In this document: positions 45,965 through 55,596 of the stretch, in pieces
Layout of the letters: every line of letters begins with the position of its first letter
How positions within the stretch are numbered: position 1 is the stretch's first letter
Assembly (NCBI GenBank): GCA_902613795.1
Contig: CACMIP010000004.1
Span: forward strand, 1-64,000
DNA: 64,000 bases
Source: an uncultured OCS116 cluster bacterium
Lineage (GTDB): Bacteria > Pseudomonadota > Alphaproteobacteria > Rhizobiales > TMED25
Reading direction: 5' to 3'
Program-made: the position numbers and the translations under genes
The notes under the pieces: generated by a model
What the model was told of the DNA's origin: nothing
Databases searched by the model: none
Seen by the model: only the letters and a program-made list of their open reading frames with translations

Positions 45965-47443
45965 TTAGATTTCTTTTGATGGAGTATTTAGGTTTATACT
46001 AATATTTTTTCTTTGAGTGAAGCTATCGAGCATACCTTCAAGTGAAAATTCACGGCCAATACCCGATTGTTTAAATCCACCATATGAGTGTCCAGGGGCT
46101 TGCGCCAGGCCTTGATTAACCTGTACCCAGCCAGATTCAATTGCATGAGCTGCATTTATGCCTCTAGTAATATCTCGAGTCCAAACATATGCGGCTAAGC
46201 CGTAGTGACTCTGATTTGCCATTCTTATGACTTCTTCTTCGTCATCCCATGGGATTGCAACAAGGACGGGACCAAAAATTTCTTCCTTCGCAAGACGCCA
46301 TTCATTTGATTTATTTCTGAAGATAGTTGGTATTGTAAAATACCCTTCGCTAAGGGGGCCATCTTCAGGAGGCAGACCTCCACAAATAACTTCTGTATTT
46401 TTATTATTTAAACCGTCAGAAATATAGTCACAAACTTTTGTAAATTGTTTGTTATTTATGATAGTGCCTATGTCAGTATCATCATCGAGTGGGTTGCCGA
46501 TGATTAGTTTATCAAGTTTTTCTGACAGTTTACCAATAAAGCTGTCAAATATTTTTTTGTGTAGGAATAATCTTGAGCCTGCTGTACAAGACTGGCTTTG
46601 CCTTGTAAATCTCATGGCGCCAATAATTCCATCAACTGTCCAATCTTCATTTACATCTGGATAAACTATTGAAGGACTTTTTCCTCCGAGCTCAAGAGAC
46701 ACTGGCAGTATCCTCTCAGCAGCTGCCCTCATTACCAGCTTTCCAACTCCAGTTGATCCCGTGAAGGATAATTTATTTATTTCAGGGTGATATGCAAGCG
46801 GCTCACCACATTCAGGACCAGTTCCTGTTAGAAGGTTTAGAACACCCGGCGGTATGAATTTTTGACAAATCTCAGCAACTTTTAGAATTGCCAACGGGGC
46901 ATCTTCAGCGGCCTTCATTACAATTGTATTGCCTGCACATAATGCGGGTGCAATTTTGCATGCACCAAGCATGACCGGAGCATTCCAAGGAATTATTGCA
47001 CCGACTACACCTAAGGGTTCACGCCTGGTATAACTCAACACATGTTCTCCAAGTGGGATGGTTTCACCTTTCAATTCAGAGGATAATCCACCAAAATATC
47101 TAAATATATCAACAACAAGATTAATCTCTGGCCTTGCTTGGGTCTTTATTGCATTTCCAGTTTCAGTTGCAATAATTTTTGCAATATCTTCTTTTTCAAT
47201 TTCTATAGCATCAGCAATTTGGAGAAGTATTTTTCCTCTCTCTTTAGGCATTACTTTTGACCACGATCTGAATGCTTTCAGAGATGATTTTACAGCGATA
47301 TCAACGTCAGCCTCATTACCCCGTGGAACACTAGCAAATATCCTCTTGTTTGCAGGGCATTCAATTTCAATTGTCTTTTCTGTTATGCTATTTGTATACT
47401 TACCGTCTATGATCATTTGATGATTTATTATTTTCTGACTCAT
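45965..47443 (-). CDS. Aldehyde dehydrogenase family protein
   Basis: NAD(P)-dependent oxidation of an aldehyde to an acid. The catalytic Glu is in LELGGKSPSIV near residue 253 and the catalytic Cys in QSQSCTAGSRLF near 287; the NAD-binding FTGSTGVGKLV is near 230 and the EEIFGPV segment near 388. Length 492. It resembles betaine- or gamma-aminobutyraldehyde-type dehydrogenases in overall form, but substrate cannot be read from sequence. It is paired with the GST. Confidence 0.92.
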   Translation of the reverse strand: MSQKIINHQMIIDGKYTNSITEKTIEIECPANKRIFASVPRGNEADVDIAVKSSLKAFRSWSKVMPKERGKILLQIADAIEIEKEDIAKIIATETGNAIKTQARPEINLVVDIFRYFGGLSSELKGETIPLGEHVLSYTRREPLGVVGAIIPWNAPVMLGACKIAPALCAGNTIVMKAAEDAPLAILKVAEICQKFIPPGVLNLLTGTGPECGEPLAYHPEINKLSFTGSTGVGKLVMRAAAERILPVSLELGGKSPSIVYPDVNEDWTVDGIIGAMRFTRQSQSCTAGSRLFLHKKIFDSFIGKLSEKLDKLIIGNPLDDDTDIGTIINNKQFTKVCDYISDGLNNKNTEVICGGLPPEDGPLSEGYFTIPTIFRNKSNEWRLAKEEIFGPVLVAIPWDDEEEVIRMANQSHYGLAAYVWTRDITRGINAAHAIESGWVQVNQGLAQAPGHSYGGFKQSGIGREFSLEGMLDSFTQRKNISINLNTPSKEI

Positions 47444-47494
47444 CCTCTCCTCAGCATTTTTTAACTTTATGGTATCATATACGTACAGTTTATT

Positions 47495-47899
47495 TTAATC
47501 AATTGCTTGGTTCACAGTTTTACAAATATTCTCCTTGCATTCCATTTGCTTCATTATTTGATTATTGGAGTCATAAATTAGTCTGACACCATTCATCTTT
47601 CCATTTTCATAATTTATTTCTGATTTTTTAGTTGAGTCAATATTGTAGAAAGTCCATACGCCCTCTTTTAGTCCATCTTTATAATTACCTTCATACCAAA
47701 CGGTATTATTAATATCCCAGATACACAAACTTTTCCCTGTATAAGGTTTCTTAGATTCTTTTAAAAATAGAACTCCATCTCTTTTTATGCCATCGAGATC
47801 ATCACATATTGTTTTTGAATTGACTACAGCAATAAAAATGAGGATCAGCATCACAAAAAAGAAAAGTAAGTATTGGGTATTTTTTTTGAGTTTAATCAA
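47495..47899 (-). CDS. Membrane-anchored MORN/YwqK-like repeat protein
   Basis: 134 residues. A hydrophobic segment (residues 10-27) acts as anchor or signal. The rest holds short repeats resembling the YwqK/MORN_2 type: YEGNYKDGLKEGVWTFYN followed by INYENGKMNGVRLIYD. Several cysteines lie outside the membrane. The start overlaps the AlkA-like gene by 4 bases. The function of these repeats outside toxin-antitoxin pairs is unknown. Confidence 0.65.
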   Translation of the reverse strand: MIKLKKNTQYLLFFFVMLILIFIAVVNSKTICDDLDGIKRDGVLFLKESKKPYTGKSLCIWDINNTVWYEGNYKDGLKEGVWTFYNIDSTKKSEINYENGKMNGVRLIYDSNNQIMKQMECKENICKTVNQAID

Positions 47900-48531
47900 T
47901 ATTCCACAAGCTCATCATCTATTACCTGCCAAAGATACCATGTGGCTACAGTCCGATACGGGCGCCATTTATTTGATATTTGATTAATTTTCTCAATTTG
48001 ATTGATTTTCTCAAAATGATCTAGGTTATAAACTTTTTTTATGGCATTAATTAGGCCAATATCTCCGAGTGGTAGAATATCCGGACTCATTTTAAAGAAT
48101 ATAAGGAACATCTCTATTGTCCAAGGGCCTACACCTTTAATGCTAATAAGGTTGGACTTTATGGTTTCTTCATTAGCGTCTAAAAAATACTCGTTTGTCG
48201 ATTTATTTGGATTTTCTATGAAATATTTTGATATGTTGCACAAATAATCTATTTTTTGACGTGAAAGCCCAGTTTCTCTGAGTGCTTGTTTGTCGATGGA
48301 TAGAAGCATATTAGGAGAAACATCTGCTTGTAAGAGTTTTAAGAGCTTATTATGTATACTCTCCGCCGCTTTGACTGAGATTTGTTGTCCAACAATCGAT
48401 TTCAGTAGTGTCCCAAAGGGGTCTTTTCTTGATTTAAGGATATTTTTTTGATTTCGTTCAATAACTGATTTGAGGATTGCATCTTCTTTTTTGAGCTTAA
48501 TGATGGCTCTTTTCCAGTATTCAGGTTCCAT
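47896..48531 (-). CDS. DNA-3-methyladenine glycosylase II (AlkA/HhH-GPD family)
   Basis: Removes alkylated bases from DNA. The HhH-GPD motif is LISIKGVGPWTIEMFLIFF near residue 131, followed by DILPLGDIGLINAI holding the catalytic Asp. GTLLKSIVGQQISVKAAESI near residue 39 is the conserved N-terminal helix. At 211 residues it lacks the N-terminal beta domain of E. coli AlkA, as many bacterial homologues do. Confidence 0.9.
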   Translation of the reverse strand: MEPEYWKRAIIKLKKEDAILKSVIERNQKNILKSRKDPFGTLLKSIVGQQISVKAAESIHNKLLKLLQADVSPNMLLSIDKQALRETGLSRQKIDYLCNISKYFIENPNKSTNEYFLDANEETIKSNLISIKGVGPWTIEMFLIFFKMSPDILPLGDIGLINAIKKVYNLDHFEKINQIEKINQISNKWRPYRTVATWYLWQVIDDELVEY

Positions 48532-48559
48532 CTGCTGATCGCATTAAAGTGAAGTTGTA

Positions 48560-49003
48560 TTACTCATCATCACTTTTTGGGGTGATAATCAAATCTGATT
48601 CTTCGATGTCGTCTTCTTCAACCAGAAAGTCATTATCGTCATCTTCAATCAACTCTTCATTTTCTATATCTGGTATATCAATATCATTTTCATTTATTAG
48701 TTCTTCTTCAGACTCTTCGTCAAGGATATCGTCATCCATGATAATTGGATTATCATCTTCAATGACCCCATCTTCAAGGTTATTGTCCAGCGACTCTTTT
48801 TCTGGCTCTAACTCCGTTTCATCTTGGATAATTTCATCAACAACAGGAGTCTCTTTGGCTTGCGATTGAGCTTGTTGATCATCTGAAGTAAGTTTGACTT
48901 CCTTACTACATGCGGGACAGATTATTTCAAGCTTGTTGAGATCATAAAACTTAACGCCACAATCTAGACACGTATGTTTATTTCCTAATTCAGCTCTGCC
49001 CAC
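48560..49003 (-). CDS. TIGR02300-type acidic zinc-ribbon protein
   Basis: 147 residues. It starts GRAELGNKHTCLDCGVKFYDLNK, the signature of the TIGR02300 family found in alphaproteobacteria, with a second CPAC making a zinc ribbon. From about residue 45 it becomes extremely acidic, almost all Asp and Glu. The start codon is GTG with AAGGGG upstream. Function is unknown; the gene commonly lies next to aroA, as here. Confidence 0.9.
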   Translation of the reverse strand: MGRAELGNKHTCLDCGVKFYDLNKLEIICPACSKEVKLTSDDQQAQSQAKETPVVDEIIQDETELEPEKESLDNNLEDGVIEDDNPIIMDDDILDEESEEELINENDIDIPDIENEELIEDDDNDFLVEEDDIEESDLIITPKSDDE

Positions 49004-49021
49004 TACAACCCCTTTTTATAT

Positions 49022-49063
49022 TTAATGCCAATTTAATACTATGTTATAATATTTACCATTATA
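49022..49063. promoter_or_regulatory. Divergent promoter region between the TIGR02300 gene and aroA
   Basis: The 80-base gap holds a TATAAT on the plus strand at 49045-49050 (34 bases before the aroA start) and a TATAAT on the minus strand at 49058-49063. The -35 boxes are poor (plus strand TTAATG at 49022, 17-base spacer). Two opposed perfect -10 boxes in a divergent gap suggest a real pair. Confidence 0.35.
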
Positions 49064-49083
49064 GTATCTACATTTATATACAC

Positions 49084-50433
49084 ATGATCATGAAAATAAA
49101 CAACAAAAATAATCCAGTCATTGTCGAGAGATCGAATGCGTTATCTGGAAGTATCGACACACCTAGTGATAAATCTATTTCACATAGGGCTTTAATTCTT
49201 GGCTCGCTATGCATTGGTGAAACGAAAATTCATAATTTACTTTTGTCGGAAGATATTATTTCCACAATTTGCGCTTTGGAGCAGTTTGGTGCAAGTATAA
49301 ATGTGAGCGAAGAGCATAATATCACAAGCATATACGGTATTGGTATTGGTGGGTTATTACAGCCCAATAAAAAAATTTATTTAGGAAATTCAGGTACTTC
49401 CGTAAGATTGCTTATTGGCCTTATGTCCAGCTGTGATGTTTGTGTAGAGTTTGAGGGTGACGCGTCACTATCTAAACGGCCAATGGGTAGAGTATTAGAT
49501 CCCTTAAGAGAAATTGGTTTAGAAATACTGAGCAATGAGAGAGAAAATTTACCATTAAAGCTAAAAGGTACGGCTTTACCTGTTCCTATAAATCATAAGC
49601 TTGTTGTGCCATCAGCTCAAATAAAGTCAGCTTTAATGCTCGCAGCCTTAAACATTAGAGGGTGCTCAACAATAATTGAAACAATTAAAACTCGCGACCA
49701 TACGGAGAAGTTATTTGAGTATTTTGGCGCAGATATTCAAGTAAAGTTGAATGATATGGGCCAAAAGGAAATTATGATAAGAGGGCAAAAATCTCTCTCT
49801 CCAAAAGAGATAGATATTCCTGGTGACCCAAGCTCAGCCGCATTTTTTATTGTTGCAGCCCTCATATCAAAAGGTTCTAAGCTAAGGATAAAAAATGTAA
49901 TGATAAATCCGACAAGGTCGCTATTTATTGACTACTTGATCTCTATGGGGGCGAAGATAGACTTCTTGGATAAATATTCAAAATGTGGAGAAGAGATTGC
50001 CGATATTGATGTTAGTGCAAGTGAATTAAAAGGGGTTACAACAAGCTTGAATGATGCCCCATCAATTATTGATGAATTTCTAATATTATCCGTTGCAGCC
50101 GCCTATGCAAAGGGTGAGAGTAGATTCTGTGGGGTTTCTGAATTAAAGGTAAAAGAGAGCGATCGCCTTGAAGCGATAATTAATATGTTGACAGCCTCAG
50201 GTGTTAAGTGCCAAACAAAGGATGATGATCTCATAATATATGGGAATGGTGAAGTCCCTGGCGGCTCCGACATTAAGTCGAATTATGATCATCGTGTGGC
50301 TATGTCAGCATTGATTCTGGGGCTTGGTTCAAAAAGTCAAATTCGGATTGATGATGTTTCCCCTATAGCAACAAGTTTTCCAAATTTTACGGAAATTTAT
50401 CATAAAATAGGAGGAAACTTTCATAGTGGATGA
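49084..50433 (+). CDS. aroA: 3-phosphoshikimate 1-carboxyvinyltransferase (EPSP synthase)
   Basis: Sixth step of the shikimate pathway, feeding the trp genes downstream. Typical segments: PSDKSISHRALILGSL near residue 23, LGNSGTSVRLLIGL near 100, PGDPSSAAFFIVAA near 250 and LKVKESDRLEAI near 355. Length 449. The end overlaps cmk by 8 bases. It opens the plus-strand superoperon. Confidence 0.97.
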   Translation: MIMKINNKNNPVIVERSNALSGSIDTPSDKSISHRALILGSLCIGETKIHNLLLSEDIISTICALEQFGASINVSEEHNITSIYGIGIGGLLQPNKKIYLGNSGTSVRLLIGLMSSCDVCVEFEGDASLSKRPMGRVLDPLREIGLEILSNERENLPLKLKGTALPVPINHKLVVPSAQIKSALMLAALNIRGCSTIIETIKTRDHTEKLFEYFGADIQVKLNDMGQKEIMIRGQKSLSPKEIDIPGDPSSAAFFIVAALISKGSKLRIKNVMINPTRSLFIDYLISMGAKIDFLDKYSKCGEEIADIDVSASELKGVTTSLNDAPSIIDEFLILSVAAAYAKGESRFCGVSELKVKESDRLEAIINMLTASGVKCQTKDDDLIIYGNGEVPGGSDIKSNYDHRVAMSALILGLGSKSQIRIDDVSPIATSFPNFTEIYHKIGGNFHSG

Positions 50434-51049
50434 AAAATTAATTATTGCAATTGATGGTCCCGCGGCAAGCGGTAAAGGCACGGTTGCAAAAAAAATTGCA
50501 AAAATTTTCAACTTACCCCACTTAGACTCTGGTCAGCTATACAGGTATATTGCTCATCTTGCTATAAAGAACACAATCAATCCAAATAATAAGCCTGCAC
50601 TCATAGAGCTTACAAGTAGAATTGAGTTTGACATCACTGAAATTGAAGATTTAAGGAGTGATGAAATATCAACCGTTGCCTCAATTATATCACAATATCG
50701 TGAAATTCGCGAACAACTAATAGAGTATCAAAGAGACTTTGCATCAAACGGAGCCGTTGTTGATGGCAGAGACATTGGGACTATAATTTTTCCGAATGCT
50801 GATTATAAATTTTATATAACTGCATCATTGGATCAAAGAACAGAAAGAAGATACCTGCAACTAAAGAAGGATAATGCCGAAATAGATAGAAATAATATCA
50901 AAAATGATATAAACAATAGGGATCTCAGGGATATCAATAGAAAAATTGCTCCCCTTCAGAAAGCAGGGGATGCAATTGAGATTGACACAACTGAGATGAA
51001 AATTGACGATGTAATTGACTTTATTGTAAAATACATACATAAAGGTTAA
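50426..51049 (+). CDS. cmk: Cytidylate kinase
   Basis: Phosphorylates CMP and dCMP. The P-loop IAIDGPAASGKGTVAKKIA is at the N-terminus, LDSGQLYRYIA near residue 33 and VVDGRDIGTIIFPNADYKFYI near 112. The start is a GTG at 50426 inside the end of aroA, with AGGAGG upstream; no in-frame ATG is available. Length 207. The aroA-cmk-rpsA order is widely conserved. Confidence 0.96.
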   Translation: MDEKLIIAIDGPAASGKGTVAKKIAKIFNLPHLDSGQLYRYIAHLAIKNTINPNNKPALIELTSRIEFDITEIEDLRSDEISTVASIISQYREIREQLIEYQRDFASNGAVVDGRDIGTIIFPNADYKFYITASLDQRTERRYLQLKKDNAEIDRNNIKNDINNRDLRDINRKIAPLQKAGDAIEIDTTEMKIDDVIDFIVKYIHKG

Positions 51050-51079
51050 AATTCTATGTGAATTGGAGAATATACATAA

Positions 51080-52912
51080 ATGGTAAAAAAAGAACTTGAT
51101 AAGTTAAATCCGTCTGTTGATGATTTCGCAGCTTTGCTTGAAGAAAGTATGAGTAAAATAAATCTCTCTGAAGGAACTGTAATAAAAGGTAAGGTAACCG
51201 CTGTCGAGAATGATTTTGTAATAGTTGATGTTGGTCTCAAAACAGAAGGCAGGATACCTACACGAGAATTCAAATCAGCATCTGGTCCAAGTATCCCTGA
51301 GATAGGTGATGATGTTGATGTTTACTTAGACAGAGTTGAAAATTCAAATGGAGAAGCTGTATTAAGCAGAGAAAAAGCAAGAAGACAGGAAAGCTGGAAT
51401 AATCTAGAGAAACTGCATGCGGATGGCGTTCGAGTCGAGGGAGTGATTTTTGGCCGAGTAAAGGGCGGCTTCACTGTAGATCTGGATGGTGCAATCGCAT
51501 TCCTTCCAGGAAGCCAAGTTGATATCAAACCTGTTAGAGATATAGGTGGCATGCTGAATGTATCTCAACCATTCCAAATCTTAAAAATGGATAGGAAAAG
51601 AGGTAATATTGTTGTGTCAAGGAGGGCAATTATTGAAGACTCAAAAGGTGATTATAATCCTGAGCTGGCTGATAATCTTGAGGAGGGTCAGATCCTTGAT
51701 GGTATTGTCAAAAATATAACAGACTATGGGGCATTTATTGACCTTGGCGGGATGGATGGTTTGTTGCATGTAACAGATATCTCTTGGAAAAGAGTTAATC
51801 ATCCAAGTGATTTATTAAAGATTGGTCAATCGGTCAAAGTTCAAGTTACCAAAATAAATGCAGAAAGTAAAAGAGTAAGCCTTGGAATGAAGCAGCTTGA
51901 AGCTGACCCATGGGAGGGTATTGCTGAAAAATATCCAATAAATACAAAATTAAAGGGTAACGTTACCAATATTACGGATTACGGCGCTTTTGTTGAAATT
52001 GAACCCGGTATCGAGGGTCTTACACATGTCTCAGAAATGAGTTGGACAAAGAAAAATATTCATCCCGGTAAGATTGTATCAAGCTCACAAGAGGTAGAGG
52101 TTGTGATCTTAGAAATAGATCATGAAAAAAGAAGAATTTCTCTTGGTATGAAGCAGTGCGTAGAGAATCCATGGGCAAAATTTGCAGAGAATTATCCCAT
52201 TGGCTCAGTTATAAGCGGAGAGGTAAAGAATGCAACTGAATTTGGTTTATTTGTAGGACTAGAGGGTGATCTTGACGGTATGATTCACTTATCAGATTTA
52301 GATTGGAATGAAAAGCCTGAAGTCTCTCTTGAGAGGCATGTAAAGGGAGAGACAATCGATGTTAAGGTTCTTGATATTGATGTTGAAAAAGAGAGAATAA
52401 GCCTTGGTGTTAAGCAATTGTCTGACGATCCTTATTCTGGCCTCAGCCAAATTAAAAAAGGAGATACAGTCACATGCTATATAACAAATATTCGTGATGG
52501 TGGTCTGGACGTTACAATTGGCAAGGATGGAGCCCCAAGTTCGATTAAGAGAACAGATTTATCCGTAGATAAGTCGGAACAGAAACCAGACAGGTTTGAT
52601 GTCGGTGAGATGGTTGATGCAAAGGTAACGCAAATAGATGCAAAAAATAATAAACTTACATTATCAATAAAAAGTTTGCAAATTGATCAAGAAAAAGAGG
52701 CGGTAGAACAATACGGATCTGCAGACTCTGGTGCTTCACTGGGGGATATCTTGGGTGAAGCATTAAATATAGCCAACGACCAGGAGGTAATGGAATCGCT
52801 TACAGACTCATCAGATACGCCAAAGAAAACTGTGAAGAAAGCAAAACCAAAAGCTGAAAAAAAAGATGCAGAAAAGGAAGAAAAAACAAAAGCCTCAAAG
52901 GCTTCAAAATAA
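51080..52912 (+). CDS. rpsA: 30S ribosomal protein S1
   Basis: Binds mRNA on the 30S subunit. The 610 residues contain a run of S1 OB-fold domains, including DGIVKNITDYGAFIDLGGMDG near residue 209 and GNVTNITDYGAFVEIEPGIEG near 294. The C-terminal tail is lysine- and glutamate-rich (KKAKPKAEKKDAEKEEK), longer than in E. coli. It is 30 bases after cmk. Confidence 0.97.
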   Translation: MVKKELDKLNPSVDDFAALLEESMSKINLSEGTVIKGKVTAVENDFVIVDVGLKTEGRIPTREFKSASGPSIPEIGDDVDVYLDRVENSNGEAVLSREKARRQESWNNLEKLHADGVRVEGVIFGRVKGGFTVDLDGAIAFLPGSQVDIKPVRDIGGMLNVSQPFQILKMDRKRGNIVVSRRAIIEDSKGDYNPELADNLEEGQILDGIVKNITDYGAFIDLGGMDGLLHVTDISWKRVNHPSDLLKIGQSVKVQVTKINAESKRVSLGMKQLEADPWEGIAEKYPINTKLKGNVTNITDYGAFVEIEPGIEGLTHVSEMSWTKKNIHPGKIVSSSQEVEVVILEIDHEKRRISLGMKQCVENPWAKFAENYPIGSVISGEVKNATEFGLFVGLEGDLDGMIHLSDLDWNEKPEVSLERHVKGETIDVKVLDIDVEKERISLGVKQLSDDPYSGLSQIKKGDTVTCYITNIRDGGLDVTIGKDGAPSSIKRTDLSVDKSEQKPDRFDVGEMVDAKVTQIDAKNNKLTLSIKSLQIDQEKEAVEQYGSADSGASLGDILGEALNIANDQEVMESLTDSSDTPKKTVKKAKPKAEKKDAEKEEKTKASKASK

Positions 52913-52966
52913 AAAAATCAAATATGGGATAACTTATGATAACGTCTGAAGCCAAAAAGTGATTAA

Positions 52967-53905
52967 ATGGTCTTCAATAACTCAGTAGAAATAAAATGGT
53001 ACCGCAGAAAGCTATTTTTATGGCGAATCTTTTCGTTCTTTTTAGTACTGTCTCTCCTGTATATCGTTTTTAACAACCCAAAAACAAATATTAGCTCGAA
53101 GCCACACATCGCAAATTACACTATTAGTGGTTTACTTGTAGATGCGGACCAAATTTTAGAAGATTTGGAGTATTTAGAATTTGAAGATGACGTTAAAGCA
53201 ATAATTATTACTGTCGATAGTCCTGGCGGTACAACTGTTAGTGCAGAGGAGATCTTTTTAAAGATTAGATCTATATCATCAAATAAGCCAATAGTTGCAG
53301 TAATGAAGAATATTGCAACCTCCGGAGCATATTTATTTTCGATCGGAGCAGACAGAATATTTGCGCGCGAGAATACAATCACAGGATCAGTTGGTGTATT
53401 GCTACAATGGGCAAGGATTGATCAAGGACTTGAAAAACTTGGGATTGAGATGAAAGAGGTCAAGAGCGGTAAATTAAAGGCAGAGCCAGATCTATTTGGA
53501 GAGTCTGATGAAGAGGCAATGGCATTAACCCAAAAAATCGTTGATGAGACCTTTACATGGTTTCTTGATCTAGTTAAAGAACGCAGAAACGTTGAAGACT
53601 CTGCAATTAGTCAAATGTCAGATGGTAGAATATTCACTGGTAGGCAAGCTCTAGAATTAAATTTGATTGACGAAATAGGTGGAAATAGGGAAGCTAAATT
53701 CTGGTTAATTGAAAATAGAGAAATAAATACTGATCTTGAAATATTGATCTATGACCAAAATAAGTCTGCTAATTTTATTGAACTAAGTGTTGCAAAAATT
53801 ATGGATTATTTTAATATAAATTCATCATACGGGGATAGTTTAAAAAATAATCTCTCACTGATAAATATTGATGGTCTTTTATCCACTTGGCAGCATCCAA
53901 GTTGA
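52967..53905 (+). CDS. sppA: Signal peptide peptidase SppA (short form, S49 family)
   Basis: Membrane-anchored serine protease that degrades released signal peptides. One membrane segment at residues 18-35 is followed by the S49 domain: IITVDSPGGTTVSAEEI near residue 84, the nucleophile Ser in ATSGAYLFSIGADRI near 118, and the general-base Lys in VKSGKLKAEPD near 170. At 312 residues it is the single-domain form. Its end overlaps the ORF-track version of ihfB, but not the start chosen here. Confidence 0.92.
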   Translation: MVFNNSVEIKWYRRKLFLWRIFSFFLVLSLLYIVFNNPKTNISSKPHIANYTISGLLVDADQILEDLEYLEFEDDVKAIIITVDSPGGTTVSAEEIFLKIRSISSNKPIVAVMKNIATSGAYLFSIGADRIFARENTITGSVGVLLQWARIDQGLEKLGIEMKEVKSGKLKAEPDLFGESDEEAMALTQKIVDETFTWFLDLVKERRNVEDSAISQMSDGRIFTGRQALELNLIDEIGGNREAKFWLIENREINTDLEILIYDQNKSANFIELSVAKIMDYFNINSSYGDSLKNNLSLINIDGLLSTWQHPS

Positions 53906-53922
53906 CAACTCCCGGAGAAAAT

Positions 53923-54207
53923 ATGAAGAAATCAGAATTAATCGACCAATTAGCAAAGGATTATCCTCACTTATATCACAGGGATATCGAAAAAGTAGTC
54001 GACGTATTTTATAATTCAATTTCTGAAGCATTAGCTAATGGTCAAAGAGTGGAGCTGAGAGGATTTGGTGCATTCTCTACAAAAGAAAGAGGTCCACGGA
54101 TAGGAAGAAATCCAAAAAACGGTGAGAGAGTGGCGGTGCCAAGGAAAAAGTCGGTATATTACAAGCCTGGTAAAGAACTCAAGGAACGTATCAATAGTAG
54201 CAATTAA
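53923..54207 (+). CDS. ihfB: Integration host factor subunit beta
   Basis: DNA-bending protein of the HU/IHF family, 94 residues from the ATG at 53923 (MKKSELIDQLAKDYP). A GGAG site lies just upstream; the ORF-track start 36 bases earlier runs into sppA. ELRGFGAFSTKERGPRIGRNP is the DNA-binding arm with the Pro that intercalates. The sppA-ihfB order after rpsA is common in alphaproteobacteria. The alpha subunit is not in the window. Confidence 0.94.
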   Translation: MKKSELIDQLAKDYPHLYHRDIEKVVDVFYNSISEALANGQRVELRGFGAFSTKERGPRIGRNPKNGERVAVPRKKSVYYKPGKELKERINSSN

Positions 54208-54233
54208 TAATCTAATCAATGAGGAGTGGTAAT

Positions 54234-54950
54234 TTGAGTTTTAAAAATAAAAATGCCCTTTTCTGTGCTCTTGATATGAAAAGTATCGACCAAGCTTTGT
54301 CATTCACAAACATTATAAAAGATTACATAGATGGTATAAAGATTGGAATGGAAGCCTTTTATTCAATGGGTATTGACGGTTACTTAAGATTACAAGATTT
54401 AAACATACCAATATTCCTGGATTTAAAATTACATGATATACCCAATACAGTAAACTCAGCAATAAAATCCCTAATCCCACTTAATCCGTTTATGATTAAT
54501 GTTCACATATCTGGAGGTGCTGTGATGCTAAGAGAAGCAGTTAGTGCAATTCATGAAAGTAAAGATAACAAGCCAAAAATTGTGGGGGTAACAATATTGA
54601 CTAGCATGAATGAGTCTAGCTTTGAAGAACAAGGTATGAAGCTTAATATTCAAGATCAGGTAATCAATCTTGCAACTTTAGCCGCTGATTGCGGACTTGA
54701 TGGCGTTGTTTGCAGCGCGCATGAGGCAGGTAAGGTAAAAAGTAAATGCGGCAAGGATTTTTTAACAGTTGTTCCGGGTATTCGGCTAGAAAAAAAACAA
54801 TCTGACGATCAAAAAAGAACTCTTACACCATATGAAGCTGTTCGTAATGGTGCGGACATTCTAGTAGTTGGAAGACCCCTAACAAAAGCAAGTGATCCAC
54901 TGGAAGTTGCCAAAATAATTAGAAAGAATATCGACGATTATGGGAGTTAA
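54234..54950 (+). CDS. pyrF: Orotidine 5'-phosphate decarboxylase
   Basis: Last step of UMP synthesis. The catalytic Asp-Lys-x-x-Asp set is in IFLDLKLHDIPNTV near residue 58, and VVPGIRL near 178 and VVGRPLTKASDP near 206 bind phosphate. I prefer a TTG start at 54234, seven bases after GAGGAG; the ATG at 54219 would place that site inside the gene and has none of its own. The end overlaps trpF by 11 bases. Confidence 0.94.
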   Translation: MSFKNKNALFCALDMKSIDQALSFTNIIKDYIDGIKIGMEAFYSMGIDGYLRLQDLNIPIFLDLKLHDIPNTVNSAIKSLIPLNPFMINVHISGGAVMLREAVSAIHESKDNKPKIVGVTILTSMNESSFEEQGMKLNIQDQVINLATLAADCGLDGVVCSAHEAGKVKSKCGKDFLTVVPGIRLEKKQSDDQKRTLTPYEAVRNGADILVVGRPLTKASDPLEVAKIIRKNIDDYGS

Positions 54951-55593
54951 AATAAAAATTTGTGGTATCAGTGAAGAAGATAATATCAAGTGTTGTATCG
55001 ATAATTCGATAGATATGATCGGGTTTGTGTTCTTTGAAAATAGCCCACGTAACATTTCAATTTCAAAAGCCAAAAATTTGTATCGAGAGTTTGGTCGTGA
55101 AATTGATATAGTAGGGCTTGTTGTTGATCCCCACGAAAGCCTAGTAGAGAAAATAGTAAATGAAATTGGGATAAATATTCTACAATTCCATGGTAATGAA
55201 AACTTAGGTAAATTACTAACGTTAAAATTGAAATATAATATACAAATTATTAAGGCTATAAATATAAATAAGAGTACTGATAAAGCCCAATTGATTGAAC
55301 TTCACAATAATATGGATTATTTATTATTTGATGCTCCACCACCAGAAGACTCTTTAAGACCTGGTGGCAACGGTAATCATTTTGATTGGAATTTAATTAA
55401 AAACTTTGAAATGGACTCTAATTGGATACTATCAGGAGGGCTAAGTCCTGAAAATATTGGTGATGCCATTAAAATCTCAGGTGCAAATTTTGTTGATGTT
55501 TCATCGGGAGTTGAGAATAATGTTGGCATCAAAGATAATGATTTGATAACAAAATTTATTTATAATGCAAGAAATCAGATGGAGAAAAATTAA
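54940..55593 (+). CDS. trpF: Phosphoribosylanthranilate isomerase
   Basis: Third step of tryptophan synthesis, TIM barrel. It starts VKIKICGISEEDN with the catalytic Cys, has the segment IGFVFFENSPRNIS near residue 28, LLFDAPPPED near 128 with the catalytic Asp, and WILSGGLSPENIGDA near 160. Length 217. It overlaps pyrF and is 3 bases before trpB. Confidence 0.95.
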   Translation: MGVKIKICGISEEDNIKCCIDNSIDMIGFVFFENSPRNISISKAKNLYREFGREIDIVGLVVDPHESLVEKIVNEIGINILQFHGNENLGKLLTLKLKYNIQIIKAININKSTDKAQLIELHNNMDYLLFDAPPPEDSLRPGGNGNHFDWNLIKNFEMDSNWILSGGLSPENIGDAIKISGANFVDVSSGVENNVGIKDNDLITKFIYNARNQMEKN

Positions 55594-55596
55594 GAG

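Noticed and set aside
47058-47420. 120-residue plus-strand ORF antisense to aldehyde dehydrogenase
   Set aside because: Shadow of the ALDH frame; composition and hydrophobic pattern follow from the reverse codons.
48549-48869. Serine-rich 106-residue plus-strand ORF
   Set aside because: It is the antisense of the Asp/Glu-rich tail of the TIGR02300 protein; GAT/GAA codons reversed give Ser-rich frames.
53879-53887. DnaA-box-like TTATCCACT
   Set aside because: Single imperfect copy inside the sppA coding sequence, with no cluster or AT-rich unwinding element; not an origin.
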